Source: Paramecium tetraurelia (lineage: Eukaryota > Ciliophora > Oligohymenophorea > Peniculida > Parameciidae). Taken from it: a stretch of DNA of 64,000 nucleotides. Shown here piece by piece: positions 26,039 to 36,721 of the stretch. The stretch covers positions 189,127 through 253,126 of the forward strand of contig NW_001799533.1 in the NCBI RefSeq assembly GCF_000165425.1, written 5' to 3'. Both the position numbers and the translations under genes were made by a program. The notes below the pieces were generated by a model. That model was given only the letters and a program-made list of their open reading frames with translations, was not told the DNA's origin and searched no databases. How positions within the stretch are numbered: position 1 is the stretch's first letter; each line of letters opens with the position of its first letter.

Positions 26039-27385
26039 TCATTAAATTTCCTAAAATTTTTTATTTTTGATGCACTATTTACATATTCTAAAGTCACAAT
26101 AGGTACATTAAAAGGCAATTGGTTATATCATGTCCTCTCCTTTTTTATCACAGACAGAACACCTAAAATTATCTGTTATTTGAAGCAAATAATGTAAGGC
26201 GGGACACTAAGGTTATGTTGGTTATTTTTCCATTTTCAATTCAGGATAATAACATTTGAAGCACATGAAAATTTTACATTATTAACAAAAATATCTACAA
26301 GTCGTGTTTTACTTTAGACAATTAGAACATATTTTTTTTTTTTCCTCCCCACAAGGCTTTTTCCAAAATTTTAATTTATGATTTTTTTCACAAAAGGTTT
26401 AAATGCTATCAACTAACTCTCCTTTAGTAATAGGTTAATTTTATTACTGTTATTATTGTTATTATTATTATTATTGTTGTTGTTGTTATTATTGTTATTG
26501 CTATTACTGTTGTTATTGTTGTTGTTGTTGTTATTACTGTTACTATTATTGTTGTTGTTATTGTTAATATTATTACTATTATTGTTATTAATATTATTGT
26601 TATTATTTTTATTAATTTTCTATTTAAACCTTTGCTTAATTTATTTTTTCCTGGTTTTCTTAACACATCTTTTACTTCATTTATAATTCATTTTTTAATT
26701 ATTTATTTTCTTCTAATAGAGCTAAAATTTATTATTTTGATAAATTTATTTCAGTAGTTCTTTAATTCTATTAATTTTTCATTTCTAAAATAGAAAAATT
26801 TGACTATTCTTTATAATCTTAAAATTTCTCCTAAAATTATATGACCATTTTTTAGAGTTCAAATAGACATTTATGACTCTTTAGATCCTCCAGTGTCAAT
26901 TATTATTAACAAATAAAACAATTTTATGTTTTATGAAATTAGCACAAATTTTTCTTAATATTCTTAAAGACATACATGTGATTCTAAGTTTCTTCTCTAA
27001 AATTTTTATCCGCATTTGCATGTAATTTATTGATAAAGACATTATGACATATGTTTAATTACATTATCTTATGCCATCTCAGTTTTGCATCCTTCATTAT
27101 GATTTATACATTTATAAGTTATTTTTGATAGTTAATCTCTTATCATGCGATGAGGCTATTTGGTTTGAAAGGGGCCATTGCAATTTTCTTCTGGGCATCT
27201 TAAAATCATACTTAATGGTACTTATCATTTTATGATTTAGATAGTTCATAGCATTCTTTGCAATAAAGGTTTTCGCACTAAGTACATTCAACAGGATCGA
27301 TAGTAAGATCGTTACAAATTTTGCAAAAAAGGGTTTAATCGAATGTTCCAATAGGAATATAAAGTTACCTTTGATTAATTTACAT
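26039..27385 (-). CDS. TRAF-like RING/zinc-finger protein with long polyglutamine tract
   Basis: Three exons (introns of 23 and 22 nt) encode 433 residues, with an exact exon sum. Order: RING-type start (FCKICNDLTIDPVECTQCENLYCKECY), then TRAF-type fingers (YKCINHNEGC...HMSQC; CKCGQKFQRRNLESH; CFICQQQLTLEDLKSHKC), a coiled coil, an uninterrupted run of 42 Gln codons (26441-26566), and a C-terminal cysteine-rich region (CSNCLK ... CSVCDKK ... CTYCDFRICKQC) like a DC1/ZZ-type double zinc motif. RING-TRAF proteins are usually E3 ubiquitin ligases or signalling adaptors, so ubiquitin transfer is a reasonable inference. In other frames the Gln tract reads as poly-Leu or poly-Asn, but only this frame joins it to both zinc regions. 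Confidence 0.85.
26441..26566 (-). repeat. Polyglutamine-coding tract using CAA, CAG, TAA and TAG
   Basis: 42 consecutive codons on the minus strand all read as Gln under the ciliate code; a few more Gln runs broken by two Tyr codons adjoin it. All four Gln codons occur, in mixed order, so the tract is not a pure trinucleotide microsatellite. In the standard code it would contain dozens of stops. Confidence 0.9.
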
Positions 27386-27426
27386 ATTAATAAATAAATA
27401 AATAATATATCATAGTAAACGAGTGT

Positions 27427-28740
27427 TCACCTATAATATAAATATGCTTCAGCCTCCAAACACTTAAATCTTGACTAATTACTTATTTTCTGGAATTTGC
27501 CCAACCTCCTTTCACAATCATTAATTTTAGCTAATAAACTTTAAGGTTGTTCGAAATCCAAAGATAAATTAGTTTAATCAATTATGCTTCCATTTAAAAT
27601 CAATTTATTTTATATTGCTTTTACCTACTTCTATTTGATCTAATCTTGTAAATTGATATTGAAATAATTCAATTTGTTTAAGTAGTCGTAATCAAATTTT
27701 AATGACTCTAGTGCTTTTTATAACAGTTCTTCAGGTGATAGCAATATCGATTGCATATCAGGTGATAGAGCTTCTCGATTTAGCAACTTTTCTATTGTTT
27801 AATCTAATTCCGGTTCTACTCCAATGATAAACTTAGAGATAATGAATGATTTAGAGATATTTCTTCTTAGTTTAAAATGATATTCAAATTACGAAATGTC
27901 ATTAGGACAATTAGGTTTAATTTCTTTAAAGAATGTATGAATGATTTTTCTTGTTTTATAATAAAACTTACTTGCTTAAACCTTGGGTTTTTAAGATAAT
28001 TTTAGTGATGGTTTTTTCAATTCGAAATATTTATTTAAGAATCTCATAGTTCATAACTACTTATTCAATCATATATTTGGGATCTTGCACTTAACGATTA
28101 TTATCTAGGATCAAATCATTAAAAGCAATTTTATCATCTAGAACATATTCACATAAAAGATTTCTTAATGCTTTCTCTGTCTAAAGCTATTAAAAATCAA
28201 ACGGATAAATACATTAGGTCTTTTTTTGGGACTCTCAGTTCTACTCAATTTTAAGAGAATACTAGAATTTAGACTTTATGATTTTCCATCATTCATCTAT
28301 TCTTAAAGTGCCTTTTTAATCTCTTATATTCTTGGAGATTGTCCATTGATCGATCTATTTTAATAAAATGCTTGATTCCATTAATCGAAATCATGTTGTC
28401 TTTTCGAAATATTGTTTAATACTTTAATCCTCTTTTTTGTTTTATTCAATTATTCTGTCTAAGTTTTTTATAAATTTATTTTTGGAAGAACTTAATTAGA
28501 TTATGACATTTCAATAGGTTTTATTGGTGATGAAATTCTATCTAAATAAGATTCTTCTTTTTATTTTTTTCTCGCCGATGATTTTTATAACGTAATCAGT
28601 TCACCATGTAAAATTTAAGAAACTGATCGACTCTTAATTAGCTATTACATTGGCATATTCATACAAAACACTTTTTTCTGTCTTTGCACTTGTAATGTTT
28701 CAAAAGTACCAAAATCTTGATCTTAAATATATTTTAACAT
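27427..28740 (-). CDS. Gln/Lys-rich helical protein, unknown function
   Basis: Three exons (introns of 26 and 22 nt) encode 421 residues; the exon sum is divisible by three. I extended the start to 28740 because the frame is open upstream of the ATG at 28662 with coding-like composition. The N-terminal third is basic and Ser/Gln-rich (likely disordered). The C-terminal half is Leu/Glu/Lys-rich helix with short repeated LLSPEELL-like pieces. No enzyme motif is visible. Its 3' end is only 41 bp from the start codon of the TRAF-like gene on the same strand. Confidence 0.65.
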
Positions 28741-29049
28741 TAGAAAGTGCAATTAATATTTTATTAATTAAATTATACTAAAAAATACTGTATTCAATTC
28801 ACTTAATATATTTTGGCATCCTAAAGTCTTTAAATAATTATTGTTTTTTGCTTTAAAATTTAAATTAAAGAGAAAACCTATCCAAAAAAATATTTATTTA
28901 AAAAACAATTTGTTTGAATGAAAATAATTATTATTCTTCAACTTTATGTATCGGTAGACTATATATATATGGATAAATAACACTAATATTAATTAATACA
29001 ATTAATATTATATTGAGATTAAATTTATTAAGAAAAATTATAATTAGTA
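28741..29049. other. A+T-rich stretch; nothing recognised
   Basis: Intergenic DNA with a TA dinucleotide run near 28960. No gene or structured element is evident. Confidence 0.35.
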
Positions 29050-29222
29050 TCAATTATAGAGGTAAACAACAGTACCAACAGATACTTTATCAGTAAGATC
29101 TTAAGTAATAGGTCAATCATAATTGAATATTTCACCTGTAATTATTAAACAATAATGTGAATGATTAGAAATAACAAAACTAATTAAAAAAATCGTCTTT
29201 CAAAGTTTATTAAGAAAAACAA
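29050..29222 (-). CDS. Possible 3' end of a gene truncated by the gap
   Basis: The minus strand has a possible last exon ending TGA at 29050-29052 (…DKVSVGTVVYLYN). To keep the frame open, a 36-nt intron (GT..AG) must be spliced between about 29093 and 29128, which is at the long end for this genome. Just upstream the frame meets TGA, at a spot that looks like a T-rich intron acceptor. The rest would lie inside the N gap. No family recognised. Confidence 0.25.
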
Positions 29223-29372
29223 NNNNNNNNNNNNNNNNNNNNNNNNNNNNNNNNNNNNNNNNNNNNNNNNNNNNNNNNNNNNNNNNNNNNNNNNNNNNNN
29301 NNNNNNNNNNNNNNNNNNNNNNNNNNNNNNNNNNNNNNNNNNNNNNNNNNNNNNNNNNNNNNNNNNNNNNNN
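29223..29372. other. Assembly gap (150 N)
   Basis: 150 consecutive undetermined bases. The flanking genes on both strands appear to run into it. Confidence 1.
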
Positions 29373-30205
29373 AAGATCTAAAAAATGCAAACTCTCTATA
29401 ATATTCTACTATTTAAGAAGCATTTCAATTGATTTTAAGATTGGGTGGAATTTATTATAGTAATAGTATAAGCATATTTAAAACTCCAAAAATAGGAAAG
29501 TCTCCTGGAATAGTTTCTAAAGATATTGTGTAATCATCATTTTTAATTATTTTAGAACAGAAATGAATATCCAGAATTAATAATTAATAATGATAATATA
29601 AGATTTATGAACTCAAATTACTGGCAAAGAATATTGTAAGACAATACATTTATTATAAACGAAGATAATGAAAGATTGTTTATACTAATTAAAATATAAA
29701 ATAAAATTATCATAAAAATTTCAGAAATATCCTCAAAACGATTTTTATTAAATGAATTAAGTGTAAAGTAAAATAGAAGCAAAATGATTGAGGCCGCTAG
29801 CTAGTTATAGGTTTTAAATTAGAAAAACTTATTTAGAACTTAGAATTTTCATTTTATTATCAACTAAGATTGTCATAGTTGAAATTAGAACTGATCGCAA
29901 AATAATAAATCAAGTCAAATGGATAGAGCAAAGGAGATGCAAATGAAGACATAAAATTATTAAAACTCCAATAGATTCAAATGTGTTACAAATTTCCATT
30001 TAATTAATTGAAAAAACAATAAGAGCAAAATGAATATGAAGAGTTAAATTAAAAGAATAGCGTTACTTTCTATAGATTTTCATTTGGACAATAACTCATA
30101 AGCTGCATCACTCAATAAGCTTCATACGAGAGTTGGAGGAGTCACCAAATAATTGAAGATAAAAATATTTAAGAATTAATAATAATAATAACCGAATTTT
30201 AGTGA
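29373..30205 (+). CDS. Unknown protein, 5' end in the gap
   Basis: The frame is open from the last N (GAT CTA AAA AAT...) and continues through two introns, a 28-nt one near 29528-29555 and a 26-nt one near 29812-29837, to TGA at 30203-30205. The product is Ile/Asn/Gln-rich, with a helical stretch (QLRLSQLKLELIAKQQ) after the second intron. No motif is recognised. A further plus-strand frame at about 30237-30550 ends in a strong membrane segment (LFLTAIFIFLFIFY); it could be a separate small gene or further exons of this one. The true 3' end is therefore uncertain. Confidence 0.4.
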
Positions 30206-30776
30206 TTCAAAAAAAAAAATCAATTTCTAAAATGAATGGAAAAATCGTAAATAAAATAAAATAAAATTATACAGTAATAGATAATATATAATTAGTTAAC
30301 AAATGTGAGGAATAGAAACAATTCGCCTAAATGCAGAATCTAGAATAAATAACTAAATGATTAAAATTCGATGGATAATTTAGATGTAAAGAAACTGAAG
30401 TCTAAGTCTAGTGTTTAAAGTAAGTTATTCTTAACGGCAATATTTATATTTCTATTTATTTTTTATTCCGTGTAATTTATTGAATAATATAATATTAAAA
30501 GAAATTTAATCAATTAAATAAGTAGAATATTTAGTTTGATAGACACTATTTGAGTAATCATGAAATTATATATAATATTTCAGAGTAATTATTTCAAATT
30601 GTGAGAATTTATGTTACATGTTAAAATTAAATATATCCTTCAATTAGGCTAAATTCCCATCAGTTTTCATATTCTCTCAATCGGAATTTCTTATTTTAAA
30701 CTTATCTATTTTTCCATAAATTAATAATCTAGGATTATCATCAAATTAGATCAAGTGATATAACTAATTTACATTT

Positions 30777-31187
30777 TCAACATTTAAGCCAGCTTAAATG
30801 ATCTTCAATATAATAGTAATTTGTTTGTGAAATATATTTTACATTAGTCCTAAAGATTTTTGTTTATTTTCCTTGAATTATTCCTCTTTTATCTTTATAA
30901 ACCATAGATAAATTGTCCATCTCAGAATTCATTGCTAAAATTAACTTTATAAAGCATTATTGTACTCACTTACATTTTTTCTATTTCTGATTAATTGATC
31001 ATTCTTTCTGAATACTACTAATATGTATTTTTAGATTAAGTTGTTATTTTAATGATCACATATAATTGATTACTCTTATAATATTTGTTAATAACATGAC
31101 TTTGACTACCTACATTAACTAAAAGTCTTACCTTATATCTTGAACTAGTTTAATAATTTATCTTTATGAAAAAATGAAATATACCAT
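30777..31187 (-). CDS. Small protein of unknown function
   Basis: Three exons (introns of 22 and 29 nt) give 119 residues, and the exon total is an exact multiple of three. The protein starts MVYFIFSQRQIIKLVQDI and has an IQKYILVVFRKNDQLIR strand-like stretch in the middle. The last part is polar. It resembles no family I can name; the short hydrophobic N-terminus followed by helix is seen in small trafficking (longin-like) proteins, but support is weak. Divergent from LSM6, 101 bp away. Confidence 0.5.
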
Positions 31188-31288
31188 TATTGAGATTTAT
31201 TTATTTGAAGTTAACGAATAGATATGTAAATCCATAGGGTTTCATGATATTAATATTTTTTAGTTGCCATAAAAATTAAAATTATTAA

Positions 31289-31579
31289 ATGTCTCACGAA
31301 AAAAGAACATCAGCAGACTTTTTTAAGTAGGTATTTGGAAGAACAGTGAATGTGAAATTACATAATAGAACAGAATATATTGGAGTTTTGGCTGCATTAG
31401 ATGGAAATATGAATCTTGTATTGGAATAATGGTAATTTGTAGGATGATTAAAATATAGTGAAGAATATTTGGAACAGAAGTTAATCAACAAATATGGATA
31501 AATATTATTGAGAGGAAATAATGTGCTTTACATTAGTGCTAAATTTAATCAAAAATAATAACAGGAGGAAGAAGTTTGA
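31289..31579 (+). CDS. LSM6: U6 snRNA-associated Sm-like protein LSM6
   Basis: Two exons joined by a 27-nt intron (31432-31458) that splits a TGC codon give 87 residues, close to the usual 80. The Sm fold is clear: SADFFKQVFGRTVNVKLHN, then YIGVLAALDGNMNLVLEQ (Sm1, with the D-x-x-MN motif) and KYGQILLRGNNVLYIS (Sm2, RGNNV). These are LSM6-specific signatures, including the SDFLKQ-like N-terminus and the NKYG stretch. LSM6 is part of the LSM1-7 ring in cytoplasmic mRNA decay and the LSM2-8 ring that holds U6 snRNA in the nucleus. Only 26 bp separate its stop from the next plus-strand gene. Confidence 0.95.
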
Positions 31580-31605
31580 TTTATTGTATATTATTTTTAT
31601 TTTAT

Positions 31606-33415
31606 ATGGATTAAGAAATAAACCATTTCAATTTGCCTGATATTAGAGATAAAGATGATTCTGATGATCAAGAAGATTATAATCCATTTATCTATCATCA
31701 TTAATAAGAAGGATATCATTCATTTGAAAAAATATTTTAGAATCATTTTGATGTTGTAAATAACAGATGGATCACAATTCCAAGAACTAAAATCTATTTA
31801 CTCAGATCAGCTATGCATAAATTGAAAAAATGGTTGCTTTATTTAAGGCAGGAGCATAACATGATTTAATCTATTGTTAAATAAAATGATGATCTCAAGA
31901 CTCAACTAAAAAGGAACCAAGAATAAAATGCTAATCATTATCTTGTTGAATAACAGAGGACAAATCAAGTATTCTAAATAAATTATTACTAAGTTTTATG
32001 AGGAAATTAGGAAATTGAGATAGGAGTTAAAAGATAAAGTTATGTAAATGAATGATTAAATCTAATAACTTAAAGATACAATAGCTGAAAAGGATAAAAA
32101 GATTTAAAGATAAGAATTAACAATACAAAGATTAAATGAAGTGAGCAATGGGTATGAAAATCAAAACAAAAATTTGCAGCAACAAATAAACAACCTCTAG
32201 AGAGATTTTACATATTTTAACAATATAAAGAGGTAAGGCTTCATTGATGAGAAGGCGTTAATTGGAGGGAGTTTGACAACTTTTGAGTTGGTTTTGGCAT
32301 CAAAAGTGAAAAGTAAGATTTTATAATTCTTGTCCTTAAAGGATTATCAAAGTCTAATGATTTGTAATCGCAAACTCTATCTTTCCTTAATATCCCATAA
32401 TATAATAATTCCACATGCCGTAACATCCCTCAGTAACAAATTTAATCATTAGTACAAGTTATTGCAAAGTGTAAATGAGGAATTCAAAGTATTCAAATTA
32501 AAAACATCATATAATAGAGTGTTATTAAATAGAGTGATGATCCAAAACTTAGAGAAATCATGATAAAGTAGTTTGAATTAAAGGTAAATTTCTCTGAATA
32601 TATCATTCCTACTTTACGAGAATGCTAATCTTTAATAGATGGTGATAATTTTATAGGGTTGAAGAATAATTAACACAATAAAGATTGTAAAATATACATC
32701 ATTTAAATTAGTGATGGATCTATTGGAGGGCTATCTAAGTCAATAGGCTTAAAGTTATTAGGCAGCATTATAGAGTTTGTTATAGGAGAAATTTCCTTGG
32801 AATCAGTTCTTTCCAAAACCCTAAACTACAATCTAATAAGTTTAATTCTAGAGGAAATAATTTCCAACAACTTCGCAAATGTTTGCCTAACAAATCATCA
32901 CTAGATTGTATGATCTGAGTACAGTGTGTGCTCAAGACTCTTCGATATTTGGGATGTTTTTATCATAATTATAGCGTTGCTTAGCTTCACTGTTTGTTTA
33001 TGGATAGCATTTGACTTAGGAAGTAAATGATTTATAGTCACTTAATTATTACATAATGACCAAATTTTTCTTTTTGTTGAAGGAAAAGAAATAAATTGAA
33101 GATCAATATGAAGATTTTAAAACTTAATTAGGGTTGTATTCTGATGCAAAACGATTCTTAAAGTATTTAAATTATAATAATTAATATAGTGAGAAAGTGT
33201 AGGATTTAGAAAAGGTGATCTTAGATAAGAATGAAAAAATTAGTAGCATGAATCAATAACTCTATATGAAGGAAAGTTAATTAAAACAAAACTAAATTAT
33301 GGTCTAAAAAAACAATGAGTCAATTCGTTTGTATTAGGATAAACTTAAAATTCTGGCCAGAGAAGTTTATGGAGGTCAGAAGAAAATATAAAAATACTTG
33401 TGTGGAATACAATGA
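31606..33415 (+). CDS. F-box-like coiled-coil protein
   Basis: Four exons (introns of 25, 29 and 25 nt) give 576 residues; the exon sum is exact. Residues about 70-190 form a coiled coil. Around 32290-32390 lies an F-box-like helix set (KILQFLSLKDYQSLMICNRKLYLSL). The C-terminal half is again helical and Gln-rich, ending YGGQKKIQKYLCGIQ. F-box proteins link substrates to SCF ubiquitin ligases through Skp1, so a role in ubiquitylation is possible; the match is weak and made by eye. It could instead be a structural coiled-coil protein. Confidence 0.6.
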
Positions 33416-33526
33416 AATAGTGTCGAGGTTTAATTTGTTAAAGATTTAATTAGAGAAAATGGAAAAGCATTAAAAAAATTGAGTATAAAAATTATATTAA
33501 GAAAAGTATCCTTTATTTAAGATAAA

Positions 33527-34320
33527 ATGTCTTCTTCAAGTTCGTCGAGGTCACGATCACCAAAGAAGAATAAGAAAAGAGTATATGTTACAGGATATTC
33601 TCTTAAAGAGGATTAACATGACATTAAAAAACTATTCAAAAAATTTGGAAAAATTGAAGAATTTGCTTGGAAAGGGAAATATTGTTTCATTGTACATATA
33701 ATGAATTAATTGTAGGAATTCAAAGATCCTTAAGATGCAGAAAAAGCTGTTAAAAAAATGAATAAGGAAGAAGTAAAAGGATCAGTGTTATAGGTCGAGA
33801 TGGCTCGTGGAAATAAGCCGAGCAAAAATAACGGCCTATGCTATTCATGCGGTCGCTCTGGACATTTGTAAGTTTAACTAAAGCATTCATTCACTTTTTA
33901 TAGAATACGATTTATATTTTGTCTTATTCATTTACCATTTTATTAGCGCTAAAAACTGTAGACATAGATCGTCGTCATCCAGTTCATCTAGCTCTAGTAG
34001 GTAATGAATTAAACATAATAAATTTTAGTGAGTCTAGAAAAAAACACAAGAAGAAACATAAAAAAAAGAAGAGCTCATCCAGTTCGGATTCCTCATCAAG
34101 TAGTTCATCAAGCAGAAAGAAAAGGAATAAGAAGAAGAGTACAAAAAGGAAATCAAAGTCCTCATCAAGAGGCTCTTCAAAAGACTCATAACATTCAGAG
34201 TCTTCTGCCGGCTCGTACTTTTAAAGTTGAATTCTGTTTAGCATTAATGACGAAAAAAAAGAAGAAAAAAACCCTATTGAAGAAGAGAATCAAGGAAATG
34301 AAGGAGGTGGTAAGTAATGA
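33527..34320 (+). CDS. SR splicing factor with RRM, CCHC knuckle and RS domain (SRSF7-like)
   Basis: Five exons encode 211 residues. An RRM spans about residues 18-85 with RNP2 VYVTGYS and RNP1 KGKYCFIEF (the latter across a 24-nt intron). A CCHC zinc knuckle CYSCGRSGHFAKNC follows, then a Ser/Lys/Arg-rich tail and a short acidic end. RRM-CCHC-RS is the order of SRSF7/9G8 and RSZ proteins, which bind exon enhancers and recruit the spliceosome. The knuckle is reconstituted only by removing 33868-33946, a 79-nt intron, far longer than others here; the remaining introns are 28 and 27 nt. The exon total is divisible by three with this model. Confidence 0.85.
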
Positions 34321-34525
34321 AGTACCCGTGATGTTATAAATAAAGTTGGTGTCCAATAATATTCTTATTATAAATAAATATTATCAAAAATTATTTTAAT
34401 TCATTTACTATCTATTAATTTACTTAAATTCATTTATTACTTGACTTTATTTCGTTTAATTTTATTGATAGAATTATTCGTAATTGGTCTATGAATGAGC
34501 AGCATTATAGAAAGACATAGGTTTT

Positions 34526-36264
34526 TCAAGCTTATTATTAGAAATTTCTAATTAAATACAACAAATTACAGCTAAGTTTTAATGCTGGAACTTAATGAAC
34601 TTATTCCTACTACTTAGATAATTTCAATAAGCATTCTTTTAGGTTTTCTATTTCATTCTTATGTAATTCAATTTCAAGTTTATGCTACTCATTTTCATCC
34701 TTTAATTATTGATTAATTATTCCTAATGCTGCATAATCATTCTATGCCTTTTAAATTTGATTGGATTATTTTTCATAATTAACCAGGCTTTATTCATTTA
34801 ATTAATTCAATTGCTATTAAAATTATTTAATGGTTTCTCCTTACCTTTTAATTTATTATTAAGCAGTAATTAATTAGTTTTATACTTCTTCAAATTTAAG
34901 TTCTTAATCAATTTTGTGTTGTTATAACTTGAAAACCTCCATATCCCTTAAATCATGCACTTATTGTAAATGATTAATATTATTCTTTAATTATTTGATA
35001 ACATCTTCATAATGTTGATTGATATCTGATAATTTCTTGATTTCCAAGTCTCTTTTTAAAAGTAATTTATCCTGTTCTTTAAGACTCTCCTATTATGAAC
35101 TAGCAGTAGTTTAATTAAATTGGTTTGTAGTGTGTTGATTATTTAAGATCTATTTTTAATTGACTTATTGTTTCAACCTTTCTATTTCTTATTTTAATTC
35201 TTGATTTTTTTGCCTCTATTCAAATAATTAATTATTTATTTGTTCTTTTTCCATTATATGCGCATTAATCTCAGATAATAATTTCTCTTTTTCACTTATT
35301 ATTTATGTAAAATTGAATATTTAATTAGAAAATGCCCCTCTGCTCTTGCCCAAATATTTTGACTCTTATAGAAGTTTTCTTTCCATTTGAACTATTGAAG
35401 TTGATTTTAATTTATTAGAAATTTCAATTCCCAATTTACCCTATTTCATCAAATCAAGGGCATTCTTCCAAATTTATGGATAAGTCTTTGTAGTTTATAA
35501 ATTATGTTTTGTTTAAGTATAATAAGTCTTTGTTAAAATGCTTTAAACCAAAGGAAGATCAGTTTTTTATCCATCCTATATATGTTCTTTAATAACTGAA
35601 GCGCATTCTTCTAGCATCTCTTTAGGTGGCTTATTTCATTATAGTTATAGTTACCCTTTAGATTTGCTGATAATTGATAATTTTCTCAAATGTGAAGTAT
35701 GATATGATAGGAAATTTAACATTCATAATAGAAAGTCTCTCCTAAGCAATTTTATACAAACTCAATTTTCCAGCAACTGTATCAATTGGAAACCATTTAC
35801 TCCATACCCATATACTCTCCAATGTATAACGATGAAAATTTAATCCAACTTATTCCAGCTCTTTTATTTATTCATACTTTTTCTTAGAAGTAGTTGACTA
35901 AAGAAATAACATTTTGCCACGTTCATCGTCTTTACTCTCTTTTTTGAACATTGCATAATCTTCTAAAATAGGCAATATATTTTTTTGAGTTATTTCTATC
36001 CATTCATATTCCTATAGCTCCAATAATTCATTGATAAACTAAATTTACAATTAATATATACTTTCAAACACAAGAATTTCGGATAATGGGGTCCTTGTTG
36101 ATCACTAAGGTAATTGATTATTACATCAGCACATACCTTCATAACATCCCTGAAAATATTCAATTGAATTACATTCTTTGCTGTTAAACTGCTTCCAGAT
36201 ATTGCTTGACTCCAATATATGTACTATTAGAACTTAGAATTTTTGTCAATGATTCATAATCCAT
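34526..36264 (-). CDS. Long coiled-coil protein
   Basis: Four exons (introns of 23, 23 and 25 nt) encode 555 residues, exact in frame. The N-terminal 230 residues are globular-looking with aromatic residues (for example HRYTLESIWVWSKWFP). The remaining 320 form an almost unbroken Gln/Glu/Leu/Lys coiled coil containing QLNQLNEQ-type heptads. This suggests a cytoskeletal, basal-body or tethering role, but no family can be named. It ends 205 bp from the SR-factor gene, convergent with it. Confidence 0.7.
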
Positions 36265-36367
36265 TATATAAAGTTTAATATATTAAAACTTATTAAATTA
36301 TTACTTGTTTATAAGATATTACATAAATCTAGATAGTTTTATATGAATATGTAAAGGAATTCAATTT

Positions 36368-36721
36368 TCAGACACCTAAGGCAAATATATTTACTATTGC
36401 AACAGTATTTTCACTCTCTTGTCTTATTGCTACCGATCCGTCAGTATTATTATCCCAATAACAAGAGGCAGAGAGGTTTATAATATAATCAGCTTTTTAA
36501 AGTATAAGGCAACTAACTATGAATTTAAACTGCTTATTATTATTTAAGTCTTTTAATTTGATCAAGATTGTATCGCATATTGTATTACTTTTTTTTTGAG
36601 CATTACTTAAATTATCGTATTGATAGATTTTTATTTCCTAATCCAGTATCCCTTGAGAAATCTTTGTTACTTCTTCTTTCAATAAATAATCAAAAGAATC
36701 TTTTTTTTCCAAATTAGACAT
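36368..36721 (-). CDS. Tctex1-type dynein light chain
   Basis: An intronless 117-residue frame. The C-terminal half carries the Tctex1 signature: KFIVSCLILQKADYIINLSA, SCYWDNNTDGSVAI and TVAIVNIFALGV, matching the animal pattern of YIVTCVIMQ, SCFWD...DG and a closing hydrophobic strand ending in G-[IV]. Length is normal for the family (about 113). Such light chains dimerise on the dynein intermediate chain in cytoplasmic and outer- or inner-arm axonemal dyneins; which complex this paralogue serves cannot be told. It reads 103 bp upstream of the coiled-coil gene on the same strand. Confidence 0.92.

Noticed and set aside
26456-26686. Plus-strand poly-leucine reading frame
   Set aside because: It is the antisense shadow of the polyglutamine tract; the minus frame joins zinc-finger domains on both sides.
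29184-29390. Reading frame through the N gap
   Set aside because: It is created by undetermined bases.
34028-34339. Plus-strand basic frame overlapping the SR factor tail
   Set aside because: It is an alternative frame of the RS/Lys-rich region; the spliced SR model has an exact exon sum and a complete CCHC knuckle.
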